Source of the DNA: Lysobacter soli
GTDB lineage: Bacteria > Pseudomonadota > Gammaproteobacteria > Xanthomonadales > Xanthomonadaceae
NCBI RefSeq assembly: GCF_003382285.1
Contig: NZ_QTJR01000004.1
Location: forward strand, 124,001-188,000
Direction: 5' to 3'
DNA length: 64,000 bases
The position numbers were made by a program, and so were the translations under genes. Positions 10,210 through 17,812 of this stretch are shown in pieces (position 1 is the first letter of the stretch; each line of letters begins with the position of its first letter). The notes beneath the pieces are model-generated. The model saw nothing but the letters and a program-made list of their open reading frames with translations. It was not told the origin of the DNA and did not search any database.

Positions 10210-11127
10210 GTGCCCGAAGGTCCCACGATCGTCATCCTCCGCGAGGAGGCGGTCGGATTCGAAGGGCGCCTGGTCGAGGAGGTCAGCGGCAACAGCCGGC
10301 TCGACCTCCAGCGCATGCGCGGTGAGCGCATCACCGCGCTGTGCAGCTGGGGCAAGCACTTCCTGATCCGCTTCCCCACCTTCGCGATGCGCGTGCACTT
10401 CATGCTGTTCGGCAGCTATCGCATCAACGAACGTCGCGAAGCCGCACCGCGCATGAGCCTGCGTTTCGACGACGGGCAGGAACTGAACTTCTACGCATGC
10501 TCGCTGCGCTACATCGAAGGCGACCTCGACGTCGTCTACGACTGGAGCGGCGACGTGATGGCCGATGCGTGGGATCCGAAGAAGGCGCGCCGCAAGCTCA
10601 AGGCGCGACCAATGCTGCTCGCAGCCGACGCGCTGCTCGACCAGACGATCTTTGCCGGCGTCGGCAACATCATCAAGAACGAAGTGCTGCACCGCATCCG
10701 CGTGCATCCTGAGAGCCAGGTCGGCGCGCTGTCGGCGCGCAAGCTCGGCGAACTGATCACGCAGGCGCGCGAATACAGCTTCGATTTCCTGCACTGGAAG
10801 AAGCAGTTCGTCCTGCGCAAGCACTACCAGGTGCATACCAAGCAGATCTGCCCGCGCGACGGCACGCGGCTGTCGTATCGCGCCAAGCTCGGCCATTTCC
10901 AGCGCCGCGCGTTCTTCTGCGAGACCTGCCAGGTGTTCTACGGCGAGCGGCTGCCGCCGCCGGAACCGATCACGCGCGGGCGGAAGACGATCTCGAAGAA
11001 GGCGACGAAAGCGCCGGCGAAGGCGGTGAAGAAGGCTGCGAAGAAAGTGACGAAGAAGGTCTCGAAGAAGACTGTCACCAAGGCCGTCAAACCTGCAGCG
11101 AAGCGAAGCAGCGCACGACGCGTGTGA
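10210..11127 (+). CDS. nei: Fpg/Nei family DNA glycosylase with lysine-rich tail
   Basis: The 305-residue product starts with GTG and has the catalytic N-terminus PEG (proline nucleophile at position 2, glutamate at 3), a lysine at 49 in WGKHF, and the helix-two-turn-helix motif DQTIFAGVGNIIKNE. It removes oxidised bases and nicks DNA. The C-terminal zinc finger reads C214-x2-D217 ... C237-x2-C240, so one usual cysteine is aspartate. Residues 258-305 are a Lys/Ala-rich tail resembling histone H1, absent from E. coli Nei (263 residues). The symbol is by family, not proven specificity. Confidence 0.88.
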   Translation: MPEGPTIVILREEAVGFEGRLVEEVSGNSRLDLQRMRGERITALCSWGKHFLIRFPTFAMRVHFMLFGSYRINERREAAPRMSLRFDDGQELNFYACSLRYIEGDLDVVYDWSGDVMADAWDPKKARRKLKARPMLLAADALLDQTIFAGVGNIIKNEVLHRIRVHPESQVGALSARKLGELITQAREYSFDFLHWKKQFVLRKHYQVHTKQICPRDGTRLSYRAKLGHFQRRAFFCETCQVFYGERLPPPEPITRGRKTISKKATKAPAKAVKKAAKKVTKKVSKKTVTKAVKPAAKRSSARRV

Positions 11128-11133
11128 TGCTGC

Positions 11134-12021
11134 CTATGGGTGCTCGGCTTCCGCGTGCACCTTCTCGCGACGGATCAGGTACAGGCCGCTGGCGACGATG
11201 ATCGCCGCGCCCACCCAGGTGATCGCGTCGGGCAGCACGCCCCAGAATGTCAGGTCGAACAGCACGCCCCACACCAGTGCGGTGTACTCCAGCGGCGCGA
11301 TGGCGGAGGCTTCGCCCAGGCGGAATGCCTCGGTGATGGCGTACTGGCCGAACGCGCCTGCGACGCCGATGAAGGCGATGAGCGAGAAGTCCTCGCGGCG
11401 GATCGCCACCCATTCCGGCCACGCCAACGCGCCCGCGCCGAGCGCGATCATCACCATCAGCCACACCATCATCGACTGCGTGCTGTCGGTGCGCGCGAGG
11501 ATGCGCACGGTGATCGCGCTGACGGCGTACATCACCGCGGCGACGAGCACCGCCAGTGCGGCGAGGCTGATCATGCCCTCGCCCGTCGGCCGCAGCAGGA
11601 CGATCACGCCGATGAGGCCGACGACGATCGCCGCCCAGCGCCGCGGCCCGACCTTCTCGCGCAGTACCGGCACCGACAGCGCGGTGATCAGCAGCGGCGC
11701 GACGAAGAAGATCGAGTAGGTCGTCGACAGCGGAAGCTTGGACACGGCGTAGACGAACGTCGCCATCATCGCCACGCCCAGCACACCGCGCAGCAGGTGG
11801 AGCGACCAGCGCACGCGCAGCAGCGGCGCAACGCCGCCCGTCCACAGCGCCCACACCAGCACCAGCGGCAGCGATGCCGCGCCGCGCAGGGACGCCACCT
11901 GGAACGGCGGATAGTGCGTGGACAACTGCTTCAGCCCCGCATCCATCATCGCGAACATCGCCACCGCGACCAGCATGGTCAGCATGGCGCGGCCCTGGTG
12001 CGCGTTGCGGGAGGGGGACAT
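11134..12021 (-). CDS. EamA (DMT) family transporter
   Basis: A 295-residue integral membrane protein with ten hydrophobic segments in two EamA repeats (about residues 12-145 and 155-285), typical of drug/metabolite exporters of unknown substrate. The motif pattern PPFQVASLRGAASLPLV and EYTALVWGVLFDLTFWG matches the RhaT/EamA type. Its 3' end converges with the nei gene with 6 bases between them. The start at 12021 (MSPSRNAHQG) is preferred over a longer GTG-type start. Confidence 0.85.
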   Translation of the reverse strand: MSPSRNAHQGRAMLTMLVAVAMFAMMDAGLKQLSTHYPPFQVASLRGAASLPLVLVWALWTGGVAPLLRVRWSLHLLRGVLGVAMMATFVYAVSKLPLSTTYSIFFVAPLLITALSVPVLREKVGPRRWAAIVVGLIGVIVLLRPTGEGMISLAALAVLVAAVMYAVSAITVRILARTDSTQSMMVWLMVMIALGAGALAWPEWVAIRREDFSLIAFIGVAGAFGQYAITEAFRLGEASAIAPLEYTALVWGVLFDLTFWGVLPDAITWVGAAIIVASGLYLIRREKVHAEAEHP

Positions 12022-12311
12022 GACGGGAACCGGCGGGTGGGGTCCGCACTATAAGGCCAGGAGCCGCTCATCGGCGAAGGCCTCAGTGCTGCCGGTGGCG
12101 TTGCGTTGCCGCTGCTATTGCCGTTGCTCTTGCTCTGCAGTTGTTGCTGTTGCTGTTGCCGTTGCTCTCGAACGGCCTATTCGTCGCTAGCCCCGAAGGG
12201 CGCCGCACAGGATGTGCGGCGGTGAGCGCTGAGCCATGGATGGCGAATCGCGAACGCGCCCTTTTGCTTTCCGGTCGTAGGACTGGGTTGGACTTGTACG
12301 CACTTTCTTTA

Positions 12312-12347
12312 GGTTACTTTTCTTTGTGCGAGCAAAGAAAAGTGACC
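12312..12347. repeat. Long inverted repeat GGTTACTTTTCTTTG
   Basis: A 15-bp stem (one G-T pair) with loop TGCGAG. From general knowledge, very similar GGTTACTTTTCTTTG...CAAAGAAAAGTAACC elements are scattered between genes in Xanthomonadaceae and other proteobacteria. Its A/T-rich body contrasts with the surrounding DNA. It could act as a transcript end or a mobile palindrome. Confidence 0.7.
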
Positions 12348-12430
12348 CGAGCGCCGCAGGCGATCGGAAGCTTGGCGGGTGATTCTTCTTTGCTTTGCCG
12401 GACTACGGGGAAAGCGTGGAAAGTCCATGG

Positions 12431-12526
12431 ATTCCCGCCTTCGCGGGAATGACGAGCAAGAGCAAGAGCAAAGGCAAAGGCAAAGGCAAAGGCAACATCA
12501 CGATGGATTCCAGCTTTCGCTGGAAT
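12431..12526. repeat. Two dRS3-like palindromes and a hexamer tract
   Basis: ATTCCCGCCTTCGCGGGAAT at 12431-12450 and the variant ATTCCAGCTTTCGCTGGAAT at 12507-12526 fit the pattern ATTCCC-N8-GGGAAT (family A in this window). Between them runs a (GAGCAA)/(GGCAAA) hexamer tract. The element with flanks TCCATGG and GACGAGCA is shared with 48052-48090. Confidence 0.75.
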
Positions 12527-12558
12527 GACGGTGATGTGGCTCACCGCTGCCGGAGTGC

Positions 12559-12670
12559 CCGGATGTTGCGGGCCCGGGTCCCGGCTTTCGCCGGGATGAT
12601 GGTGAGGTTGGGAGCCGTCGAGAGAGTGCCCGGACGCTACTGGCCCGGGTCCCGGCTTTCGCCGGGATGA
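12559..12670. repeat. Two copies of a GTCCCGGCTTTCGCCGGGATGA element
   Basis: TCCCGGCTTTCGCCGGGATGA occurs at 12579-12599 and 12650-12670, each preceded by a related GTGCCCGGA...GGCCCGGG flank, giving a tandem of roughly 45-bp units. It is a GC-rich variant of family A. Confidence 0.7.
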
Positions 12671-12695
12671 CGCGAGGAGACCGCGGCAGACCAGA

Positions 12696-13766
12696 TCAGC
12701 CCTTCAAACTCGCCATATCGATCACGAACCGGTATCGCACGTCCGACTTCAGCATGCGCTCGTACGCCTCGTTGATCTGGTCCATGCGGATCACTTCGAT
12801 ATCCGACGCCACGCCGTGCGCCGCGCAGAAATCCAGCATTTCCTGCGTCTCGGCAATGCCGCCGATCATCGAGCCCGCCAGACGGCGACGCTTGCGGATC
12901 AGCACGCCAGCGGCCACGGACTCGGGCGCTTCCGGCAGGCCGAGCAGCACCATAGTGCCGTCGAGCTTGAGCAGGTTGAGGTACGCGTTGTAGTCGTGCT
13001 CGGCCGATACCGTGTCGAGGATGTAGTCGAAGCTGCCTGCGAGCTTCTTGAACACCTCGCCGTCGCGCGTCGCCGCGAAATCCTGCGCGCCCAGCGCGAG
13101 CGCATCGGCACGCTTGGATTCGGACGTGCTCAGTACCGTGACGTGCGCGCCCATCGCGGCGGCGAGTTTCACGCCCATGTGCCCCAGGCCGCCGAGGCCG
13201 ACCACGGCCACGCGATCGCCTGGCTTCACGCCGAAATGCTTGAGCGGCGAGTACGTGGTGATGCCCGCGCACAGCAGCGGCGCAGCGCGATCGAGCGGAA
13301 TCGACTCGGGAATGCGCAGCACGTAGCCGGCGTCCACGGTGATCTGCGTGGAATAGCCACCGTAGGTCGGGCGGCTGCGATGCTGGCGACGACGGTCGGC
13401 GTGGTCGCGCTCGAAGCTGTTGTAGGTACCGGTCATGCCGAAGTCGCAGTACTGCTGCTCGCCGGCCTCGCACGAGGGGCACTGGCGGCACGAATCGACG
13501 AAACAGCCGACGCCGACCGCCTCGCCGAGCTTGAACGCGGTGACCTCGTTGCCGAGCTTGGCGATGCGGCCGACGATCTCGTGCCCCGGCACCATCGGGA
13601 ATACCGAGCCGCCCCATCCGTCGCGCGCCTGGTGGATGTCGGAGTGGCAGACGCCGCAGTAGAGGATGTCGATCAGCACTTCGCGCGGGCCTGGCTCGCG
13701 GCGGTCGATGGTGAACGGCGCAAGCGGCGTGGTCGCGCTCAGCGCGGCGTAGGCGGGCGTGGACAT
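12696..13766 (-). CDS. Zinc-dependent alcohol dehydrogenase (YahK type)
   Basis: The 356-residue product is a medium-chain dehydrogenase reducing aldehydes with NAD(P)H. Catalytic zinc ligands are in CGVCHSD and GHE; the structural zinc site is the cysteine cluster CRQCPSC...YC; the nucleotide fold has GLGGLGHMG at mid-protein. It matches the cinnamyl-alcohol/YahK group, probably a broad aldehyde reductase. The start at 13766 (MSTPAYAAL) has GAAGGAG nine bases upstream. It stands alone between repeats and the divergent yajQ. Confidence 0.9.
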   Translation of the reverse strand: MSTPAYAALSATTPLAPFTIDRREPGPREVLIDILYCGVCHSDIHQARDGWGGSVFPMVPGHEIVGRIAKLGNEVTAFKLGEAVGVGCFVDSCRQCPSCEAGEQQYCDFGMTGTYNSFERDHADRRRQHRSRPTYGGYSTQITVDAGYVLRIPESIPLDRAAPLLCAGITTYSPLKHFGVKPGDRVAVVGLGGLGHMGVKLAAAMGAHVTVLSTSESKRADALALGAQDFAATRDGEVFKKLAGSFDYILDTVSAEHDYNAYLNLLKLDGTMVLLGLPEAPESVAAGVLIRKRRRLAGSMIGGIAETQEMLDFCAAHGVASDIEVIRMDQINEAYERMLKSDVRYRFVIDMASLKG

Positions 13767-13924
13767 GCGGTGCTCCTTCAAGGCGAATCGGCAAAGTCTA
13801 GTTGGCCCGATGTTTCCGCGCCGTGCGCCAACGGCCGTCATGCGCCGACACAGCGTTCCAACGCTGCAGCTTCGCGCCCGCTGCGCTACCCTTTGCGCCC
13901 CCGAAACGCCCTCCGGAGCGGCCC

Positions 13925-14407
13925 ATGCCTTCCTTCGACATCGTCTCCGAAGTCGACAGCCACGAACTCACCAACGCCGTCGACCAGGCCAACCGCGAGC
14001 TCGGCACCCGCTTCGATTTCAAGGGCGTGGACGCGAAGTTCGTGCTGGAAGACCAGACCATCACGCAATCGGCGCCGAGCGATTTCCAGCTCAAGCAGAT
14101 GAACGACATCCTGCGTGCGCGACTGATCGCCCGCGGCATCGACGTACGCTGCCTGGAGTTCGGCGACGTGGAAACCAACCTCGCCGGCGCGCGGCAGAAG
14201 ATCACCGTCAAGCAGGGCATCGAGCGCGAACTGGCCAGGAAAATCCAGGCGTCGATCAAGGACGCCAAGCTCAAGGTCGAAAGCCAGATCAACGGCGACA
14301 AGCTGCGCGTGACGGGCAAGAAGCGGGACGACCTGCAGGCCGCGATCGCGCTGCTTCGCGGCGTCGAGTTCGAACGGCCGCTGCAGTTCGAAAACTTCCG
14401 CGACTGA
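13925..14407 (+). CDS. yajQ: YajQ family nucleotide-binding protein
   Basis: The 160-residue product starts [15 protein letters not shown] and matches YajQ along its length, including GTRFDFKG and the C-terminal PLQFENFRD. YajQ folds as two RNP-like domains. In Xanthomonas campestris a YajQ protein binds cyclic di-GMP and modulates a LysR regulator and virulence, so a signalling role is plausible here; no such regulator is adjacent. The next gene (DUF1415) starts after one base, indicating an operon. Confidence 0.95.
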   Translation: MPSFDIVSEVDSHELTNAVDQANRELGTRFDFKGVDAKFVLEDQTITQSAPSDFQLKQMNDILRARLIARGIDVRCLEFGDVETNLAGARQKITVKQGIERELARKIQASIKDAKLKVESQINGDKLRVTGKKRDDLQAAIALLRGVEFERPLQFENFRD

Positions 14408-14408
14408 C

Positions 14409-14945
14409 ATGAGCGGCGAGGACCCCATCGCGCAGACCCGCCGCTGGCTGGAGCGCGCGGTGATCGGGCTCAACCTGTGCCCGTTCGCCAAAGCGGTGTA
14501 TGTGAAGCAGCAGGTGCGCTTCGTGCTGAGCGAAGCGACGACGACCGAGGCGCTGCTGGACGAACTGACCGCGGAGCTGTCGCTGCTTTCGCAAACCGAT
14601 GCGCAGGCCGTGGACACCACGCTGCTGGTGCATCCGCACGTGCTTACGGACTTCCTGGACTACAACGATTTCCTCGATCGCGCCGACGCGGCTGTCGCGG
14701 CGCTCGGACTGGAAGGCGAGATCCAGGTCGCCAGCTTCCATCCGCAGTACCAGTTCGCCGGCACGTATCCCGACGAGATGGGCAACTTCACCAATCGCGC
14801 GCCGTTCCCGACGCTGCACCTGCTGCGCGAGGCGAGCATCGATCGCGCGGTGGCCGCATTCCCGGATCCGGATGTGATCGTGGAGCGGAATATCGCGACG
14901 CTGGAGGAGCTGGGCGTCGAGGGGTGGAAGCGGTTGATGGAGTAA
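14409..14945 (+). CDS. DUF1415 family protein
   Basis: The 178-residue product begins MSGEDPIAQTRRWLERAVIG and contains LNLCPFAKAV, FHPQYQFAG and NFTNRAPFPTLHLLRE, the signatures of DUF1415. The function is unknown; conserved Cys, His and Arg residues suggest an enzyme or metal site. It is coupled to yajQ with a one-base gap and converges with the HAD gene. Confidence 0.9.
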   Translation: MSGEDPIAQTRRWLERAVIGLNLCPFAKAVYVKQQVRFVLSEATTTEALLDELTAELSLLSQTDAQAVDTTLLVHPHVLTDFLDYNDFLDRADAAVAALGLEGEIQVASFHPQYQFAGTYPDEMGNFTNRAPFPTLHLLREASIDRAVAAFPDPDVIVERNIATLEELGVEGWKRLME

Positions 14946-14950
14946 GGGCT

Positions 14951-15619
14951 TTACCTCAGCGCCGGCTCGATCAATGCCCGCGCATGCACCAGCGAATCGA
15001 CGATGCGGTGGCCGAGCGCACGCACGGCGTCATCGGGGACCACCAGGTCCGGCACCTGTATCGGCGTCATGCCGGCCGCGAGCGCGGCGCGCACGCCGGG
15101 CACGGAATCCTCCAGCACGACGCACTCCGACGGCGGCACGCCCAGGCGTTGCGCGGCGAGCAGGTAAATGTCGGGCGCGGGCTTGGTGTGTTGCACCTCG
15201 TTGCCGGCGATGACATCGTCGAAGTGCGGCAGCAGGCCGGTGGTGGTGAGCTTCTGCAGCGCGCGCTCGCGGCGGGTGGACGTGACGACGGCGCGCGGGA
15301 TGCCGCGTTCTTCCAGCAACGCGAGCAGTTCCAGCACGCCGACCTTCACTGGCAGCCCTGCTTCCACGTGGGCGTCGTAACGCACCTGCAGGCCGTGCAG
15401 CAGCGACTTGAGCAGTGCCTCGTCACCCAGACGTTCCAGAAGCAATGCGTGGCAGGCGCGATCGGACAGCCCGACGAACGACAGCCACAGCGCATCCTCG
15501 AGCTGGAGTCCGAGTTCCTGCGACGCCTCGCGCCAGCACTGCAGCAGCGCGCGTTCGCTTTCGATCATCAGGCCGTCCATGTCGAACAGCACCGCCGCGG
15601 GCGTGAAGTCGAGCGTCAT
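14951..15619 (-). CDS. HAD superfamily hydrolase (beta-PGM/YcjU-like)
   Basis: The 222-residue product has HAD motif I in VLFDMDGLMIESE, motif II near VVTSTRRE, the lysine of KPAPDIYL and motif IV in VVLEDSVPGVRAA. The cap matches phosphatases and phosphoglucomutases acting on small sugar phosphates; the substrate is unknown. Its ATG overlaps the rsuA stop codon (ATGA), so it is third in an operon with the methyltransferase and pseudouridine synthase. Confidence 0.88.
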   Translation of the reverse strand: MTLDFTPAAVLFDMDGLMIESERALLQCWREASQELGLQLEDALWLSFVGLSDRACHALLLERLGDEALLKSLLHGLQVRYDAHVEAGLPVKVGVLELLALLEERGIPRAVVTSTRRERALQKLTTTGLLPHFDDVIAGNEVQHTKPAPDIYLLAAQRLGVPPSECVVLEDSVPGVRAALAAGMTPIQVPDLVVPDDAVRALGHRIVDSLVHARALIEPALR

Positions 15620-16323
15620 GCCGCGCCTCCGAAGAGCGCATTGAGGTCGGCCGCATCGAGCATGCGCCACTTGCCGGCAGGCAGGTCGCCGAGCGAAAGA
15701 CCGCCAATGCGGCTGCGATGCAGCGCATCGACGTGGTTGCCGACGGCCGCGAACATGCGTCGCACCTGGTGGTAGCGGCCTTCGGTGACCGTCAATGCGG
15801 CGTGGCGCGCGTCATGCACCTCCAGCGCGGCGGGCGCGAGCGGCGTGTTTTCCGATTCCAGCATCAAGGTGCCGCTGGCGAACACCTCGCCCTCGTCGCC
15901 GCGCAGATCCTGCGCGAGCGTCACTTCGTACACCTTCGCCAGCTTCGCCTTCGGTGAGACGATGCGATGCAGCAGCGCGCCGTCGTCGGTCATCAGCAGC
16001 AGGCCGCTGGTGTCGCGATCGAGCCGACCGACGCTCGACAGCAGCGGCGAACGCGCGCGGAAGCGAAGCGGCAGCAGGTCGTAGATCACGCGGCCCGGAT
16101 CCTTGGTCGAGCACGTGTAGCCGATCGGCTTGTGCAGCATCAGCGTCATGCCGGCCGGCGGATCGAGCGGTTCGCCGTCGATGCGGATCGCGTCGTGGCC
16201 CACCTTGTCGTCGGCGTACAGCACTTCGCCCTGCGCATCGGTGATGCGGCCTTCGCGGAACATCGCCGCGATCTCCTTGCGGCTGCCGTAACCGAGGTTG
16301 GCGATGAGTTTGACCAGCTTCAT
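15616..16323 (-). CDS. rsuA: RsuA family rRNA pseudouridine synthase
   Basis: The 235-residue product has an N-terminal S4-like RNA-binding domain (KLIANLGYGSRKEI) and a catalytic domain with GRLDRDTSGLLLMTDDG, where the aspartate is the nucleophile, plus EGRYHQVRRMF. RsuA makes pseudouridine 516 in 16S rRNA; related RluE/RluF modify 23S, so target site is inferred. It overlaps the upstream methyltransferase and downstream HAD gene by ATGA junctions. Confidence 0.88.
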   Translation of the reverse strand: MKLVKLIANLGYGSRKEIAAMFREGRITDAQGEVLYADDKVGHDAIRIDGEPLDPPAGMTLMLHKPIGYTCSTKDPGRVIYDLLPLRFRARSPLLSSVGRLDRDTSGLLLMTDDGALLHRIVSPKAKLAKVYEVTLAQDLRGDEGEVFASGTLMLESENTPLAPAALEVHDARHAALTVTEGRYHQVRRMFAAVGNHVDALHRSRIGGLSLGDLPAGKWRMLDAADLNALFGGAA

Positions 16324-17378
16324 GCAGTGCGTCCTTCGCGCGATTTCATTGCATCCACGATCTTGAATCCGCCTTCCTGCGCCACCGTGCGCACGTTGCC
16401 GAAATGCGCGTCGAGCTCGGCTTCATACGGAAGATGCCGGTTCGCCACCAGCCACAGGCGCCCGCCGGGCTTCAGCGCCTGCGCGGCGACGGCGATGAAG
16501 CGCCGGCCGATGTCGGGGCGATCGCCGCGGCCCTGCGCGTGGAACGGGGGATTGCAGACGATCACGTCGAAGCGGCCGTCGATGCCGCGCGTGACGTCAT
16601 GCCAGTGGAACTGCAGTGCAACGCGCTCGGCGAACGGCGCGAGGTTCACGCGCGCGAGGTCGAGTGCGCGACGCTCGGCTTCGTACAGGTCGACCGCGCG
16701 GATGCCGGGGCAGCGCGCGAGCAGCTCGGTGCTGAGGTAGCCGTAACCCGCGCCCAGATCCGCCGCGTGCCCCTCCAGATCGTGCGGGAGGTGATCGGCG
16801 AGCAGGCGCGAGGCCGCATCGATGCGATCCCACGCGAACACACCCGGCCGGCTCACGAAGCGGCCGTCGGCGATGGGGCGCGGTGCGTCGGCCTGCGCCC
16901 ACTGCGCGGCGAGATCGGCATCGGCGGGGCCCTCCAGCGGCGCGGTCCAGAACACGCGGCACTTGTTCTTCGACAGGTTGCCCACCGGGCCCGCGATACG
17001 CGCGAGGTCCGCCTCGGCCGACTTCGCGCCCTCGTTGTTGGGCACGCACGCGACGACGCGTCCGCTGGGGGCGCAGCGCGCGATGGCACGTGCGAACAAG
17101 GCGCGGGATTCGTCGCGCTGGCGCGGCGGGAGGACGAGCACGAGCGGGACGCGCGAGGTCTCGTCCTCCTCGGCCAGCGACAGGCCCGAACGCTCCAGCG
17201 CATCGGCGGCAGGGCGGAAGCTCTGTTCGCACCGCAGCCCGGGCCAGGCGCGCTGGTGCAGCGGCCAGCCGTCGCGTGCACGCAGGAACAGCGCGCCGTC
17301 GGACGGCCACGCGAGCGTGCCGTCGATGAACGGCAGGAACAGGGTTTCCAGTGCGTCGTCGCCGTCTTCGGCGCGCAT
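16320..17378 (-). CDS. RsmC/RlmG-type rRNA guanine-N2 methyltransferase
   Basis: The 352-residue product carries a degenerate N-terminal methyltransferase-like half and an active C-terminal half with SAM motif ADLGAGYGYLS and catalytic motif VIVCNPPFHAQG, as in RsmC and RlmG, which methylate guanine N2 in 16S or 23S rRNA. Which rRNA it modifies cannot be told. The start MRAEDGDDA at 17378 is chosen over an upstream in-frame start. It heads a three-gene operon joined by ATGA overlaps. Confidence 0.85.
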   Translation of the reverse strand: MRAEDGDDALETLFLPFIDGTLAWPSDGALFLRARDGWPLHQRAWPGLRCEQSFRPAADALERSGLSLAEEDETSRVPLVLVLPPRQRDESRALFARAIARCAPSGRVVACVPNNEGAKSAEADLARIAGPVGNLSKNKCRVFWTAPLEGPADADLAAQWAQADAPRPIADGRFVSRPGVFAWDRIDAASRLLADHLPHDLEGHAADLGAGYGYLSTELLARCPGIRAVDLYEAERRALDLARVNLAPFAERVALQFHWHDVTRGIDGRFDVIVCNPPFHAQGRGDRPDIGRRFIAVAAQALKPGGRLWLVANRHLPYEAELDAHFGNVRTVAQEGGFKIVDAMKSREGRTA

Positions 17379-17511
17379 GGGCAGTCCCGGGCATGGAGAA
17401 GGGGTGATTGCCGTCAATTCTACCCGCGTGCGACGCCGCATCCGGCCTCGGCTTCATGCCGATTCAACGCGCGGCGCGCCACCATCATGTAAAGCCCAAA
17501 GGAGAATCGCG

Positions 17512-17772
17512 ATGCGCGCCCTCTTCGTCGGCGGTACGGTCGACAACAGCGAACTGGACATCGATGGCGCCGAGCCGCCGCTGCATTACCCCGAGAACAC
17601 CGGCGGCGGCCGCCCTCGCTACCGCCTGCACCAGATCGGGGTACGCGACGGCGAGATCGCCTACGCCGTCTACGGTGCGCCGGAACTCGCCACCGAAGAG
17701 GTCGACCGCGTCGTCGAGGAGCGCGATTACGCGCGTCGTTTCAGCGCACGCCCGCAGCCGGTGATGCAGTAA
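17512..17772 (+). CDS. Small conserved hypothetical protein
   Basis: The 86-residue soluble protein starts MRALFVGGTVDNSELD after an AAAGGAG ribosome site. Its composition (many charged and tyrosine residues) suggests a folded cytoplasmic protein; no domain is recognised. It is divergent from the methyltransferase operon and convergent with ybbP, with a palindrome after its stop. Confidence 0.7.
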   Translation: MRALFVGGTVDNSELDIDGAEPPLHYPENTGGGRPRYRLHQIGVRDGEIAYAVYGAPELATEEVDRVVEERDYARRFSARPQPVMQ

Positions 17773-17780
17773 CCCGTCCG

Positions 17781-17802
17781 GCCCCTCTCTGCGGAGAGGG
17801 GC
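17781..17802. terminator. Palindrome between convergent genes
   Basis: GCCCCTCTC-TGC-GGAGAGGGGC forms a strong hairpin between the small gene and ybbP. No T tract follows, so termination is only suggested; it may be a short relative of repeat family B. Confidence 0.5.
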
Positions 17803-17812
17803 TGCTTGCGAA

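Larger units (their letters stand above)
12022..12695. other. Gene-free island packed with repeats
   Basis: About 670 bases without a supported gene hold a hexanucleotide-like tract at 12096-12170 (TTGCCG/TTGCTG/TTGCTC), a CCATGGATGGC element at 12234-12244, a long hairpin at 12312-12347, a second hexamer tract on the opposite strand at 12452-12497, and four palindromic elements between 12431 and 12670. Short open frames here are products of the repeats. Confidence 0.8.

Noticed and set aside
12314-12670. Small frames in the repeat island
   Set aside because: They consist of translated palindromes and hexamer tracts (for example runs of KSKGKGKG) and have no ribosome sites.
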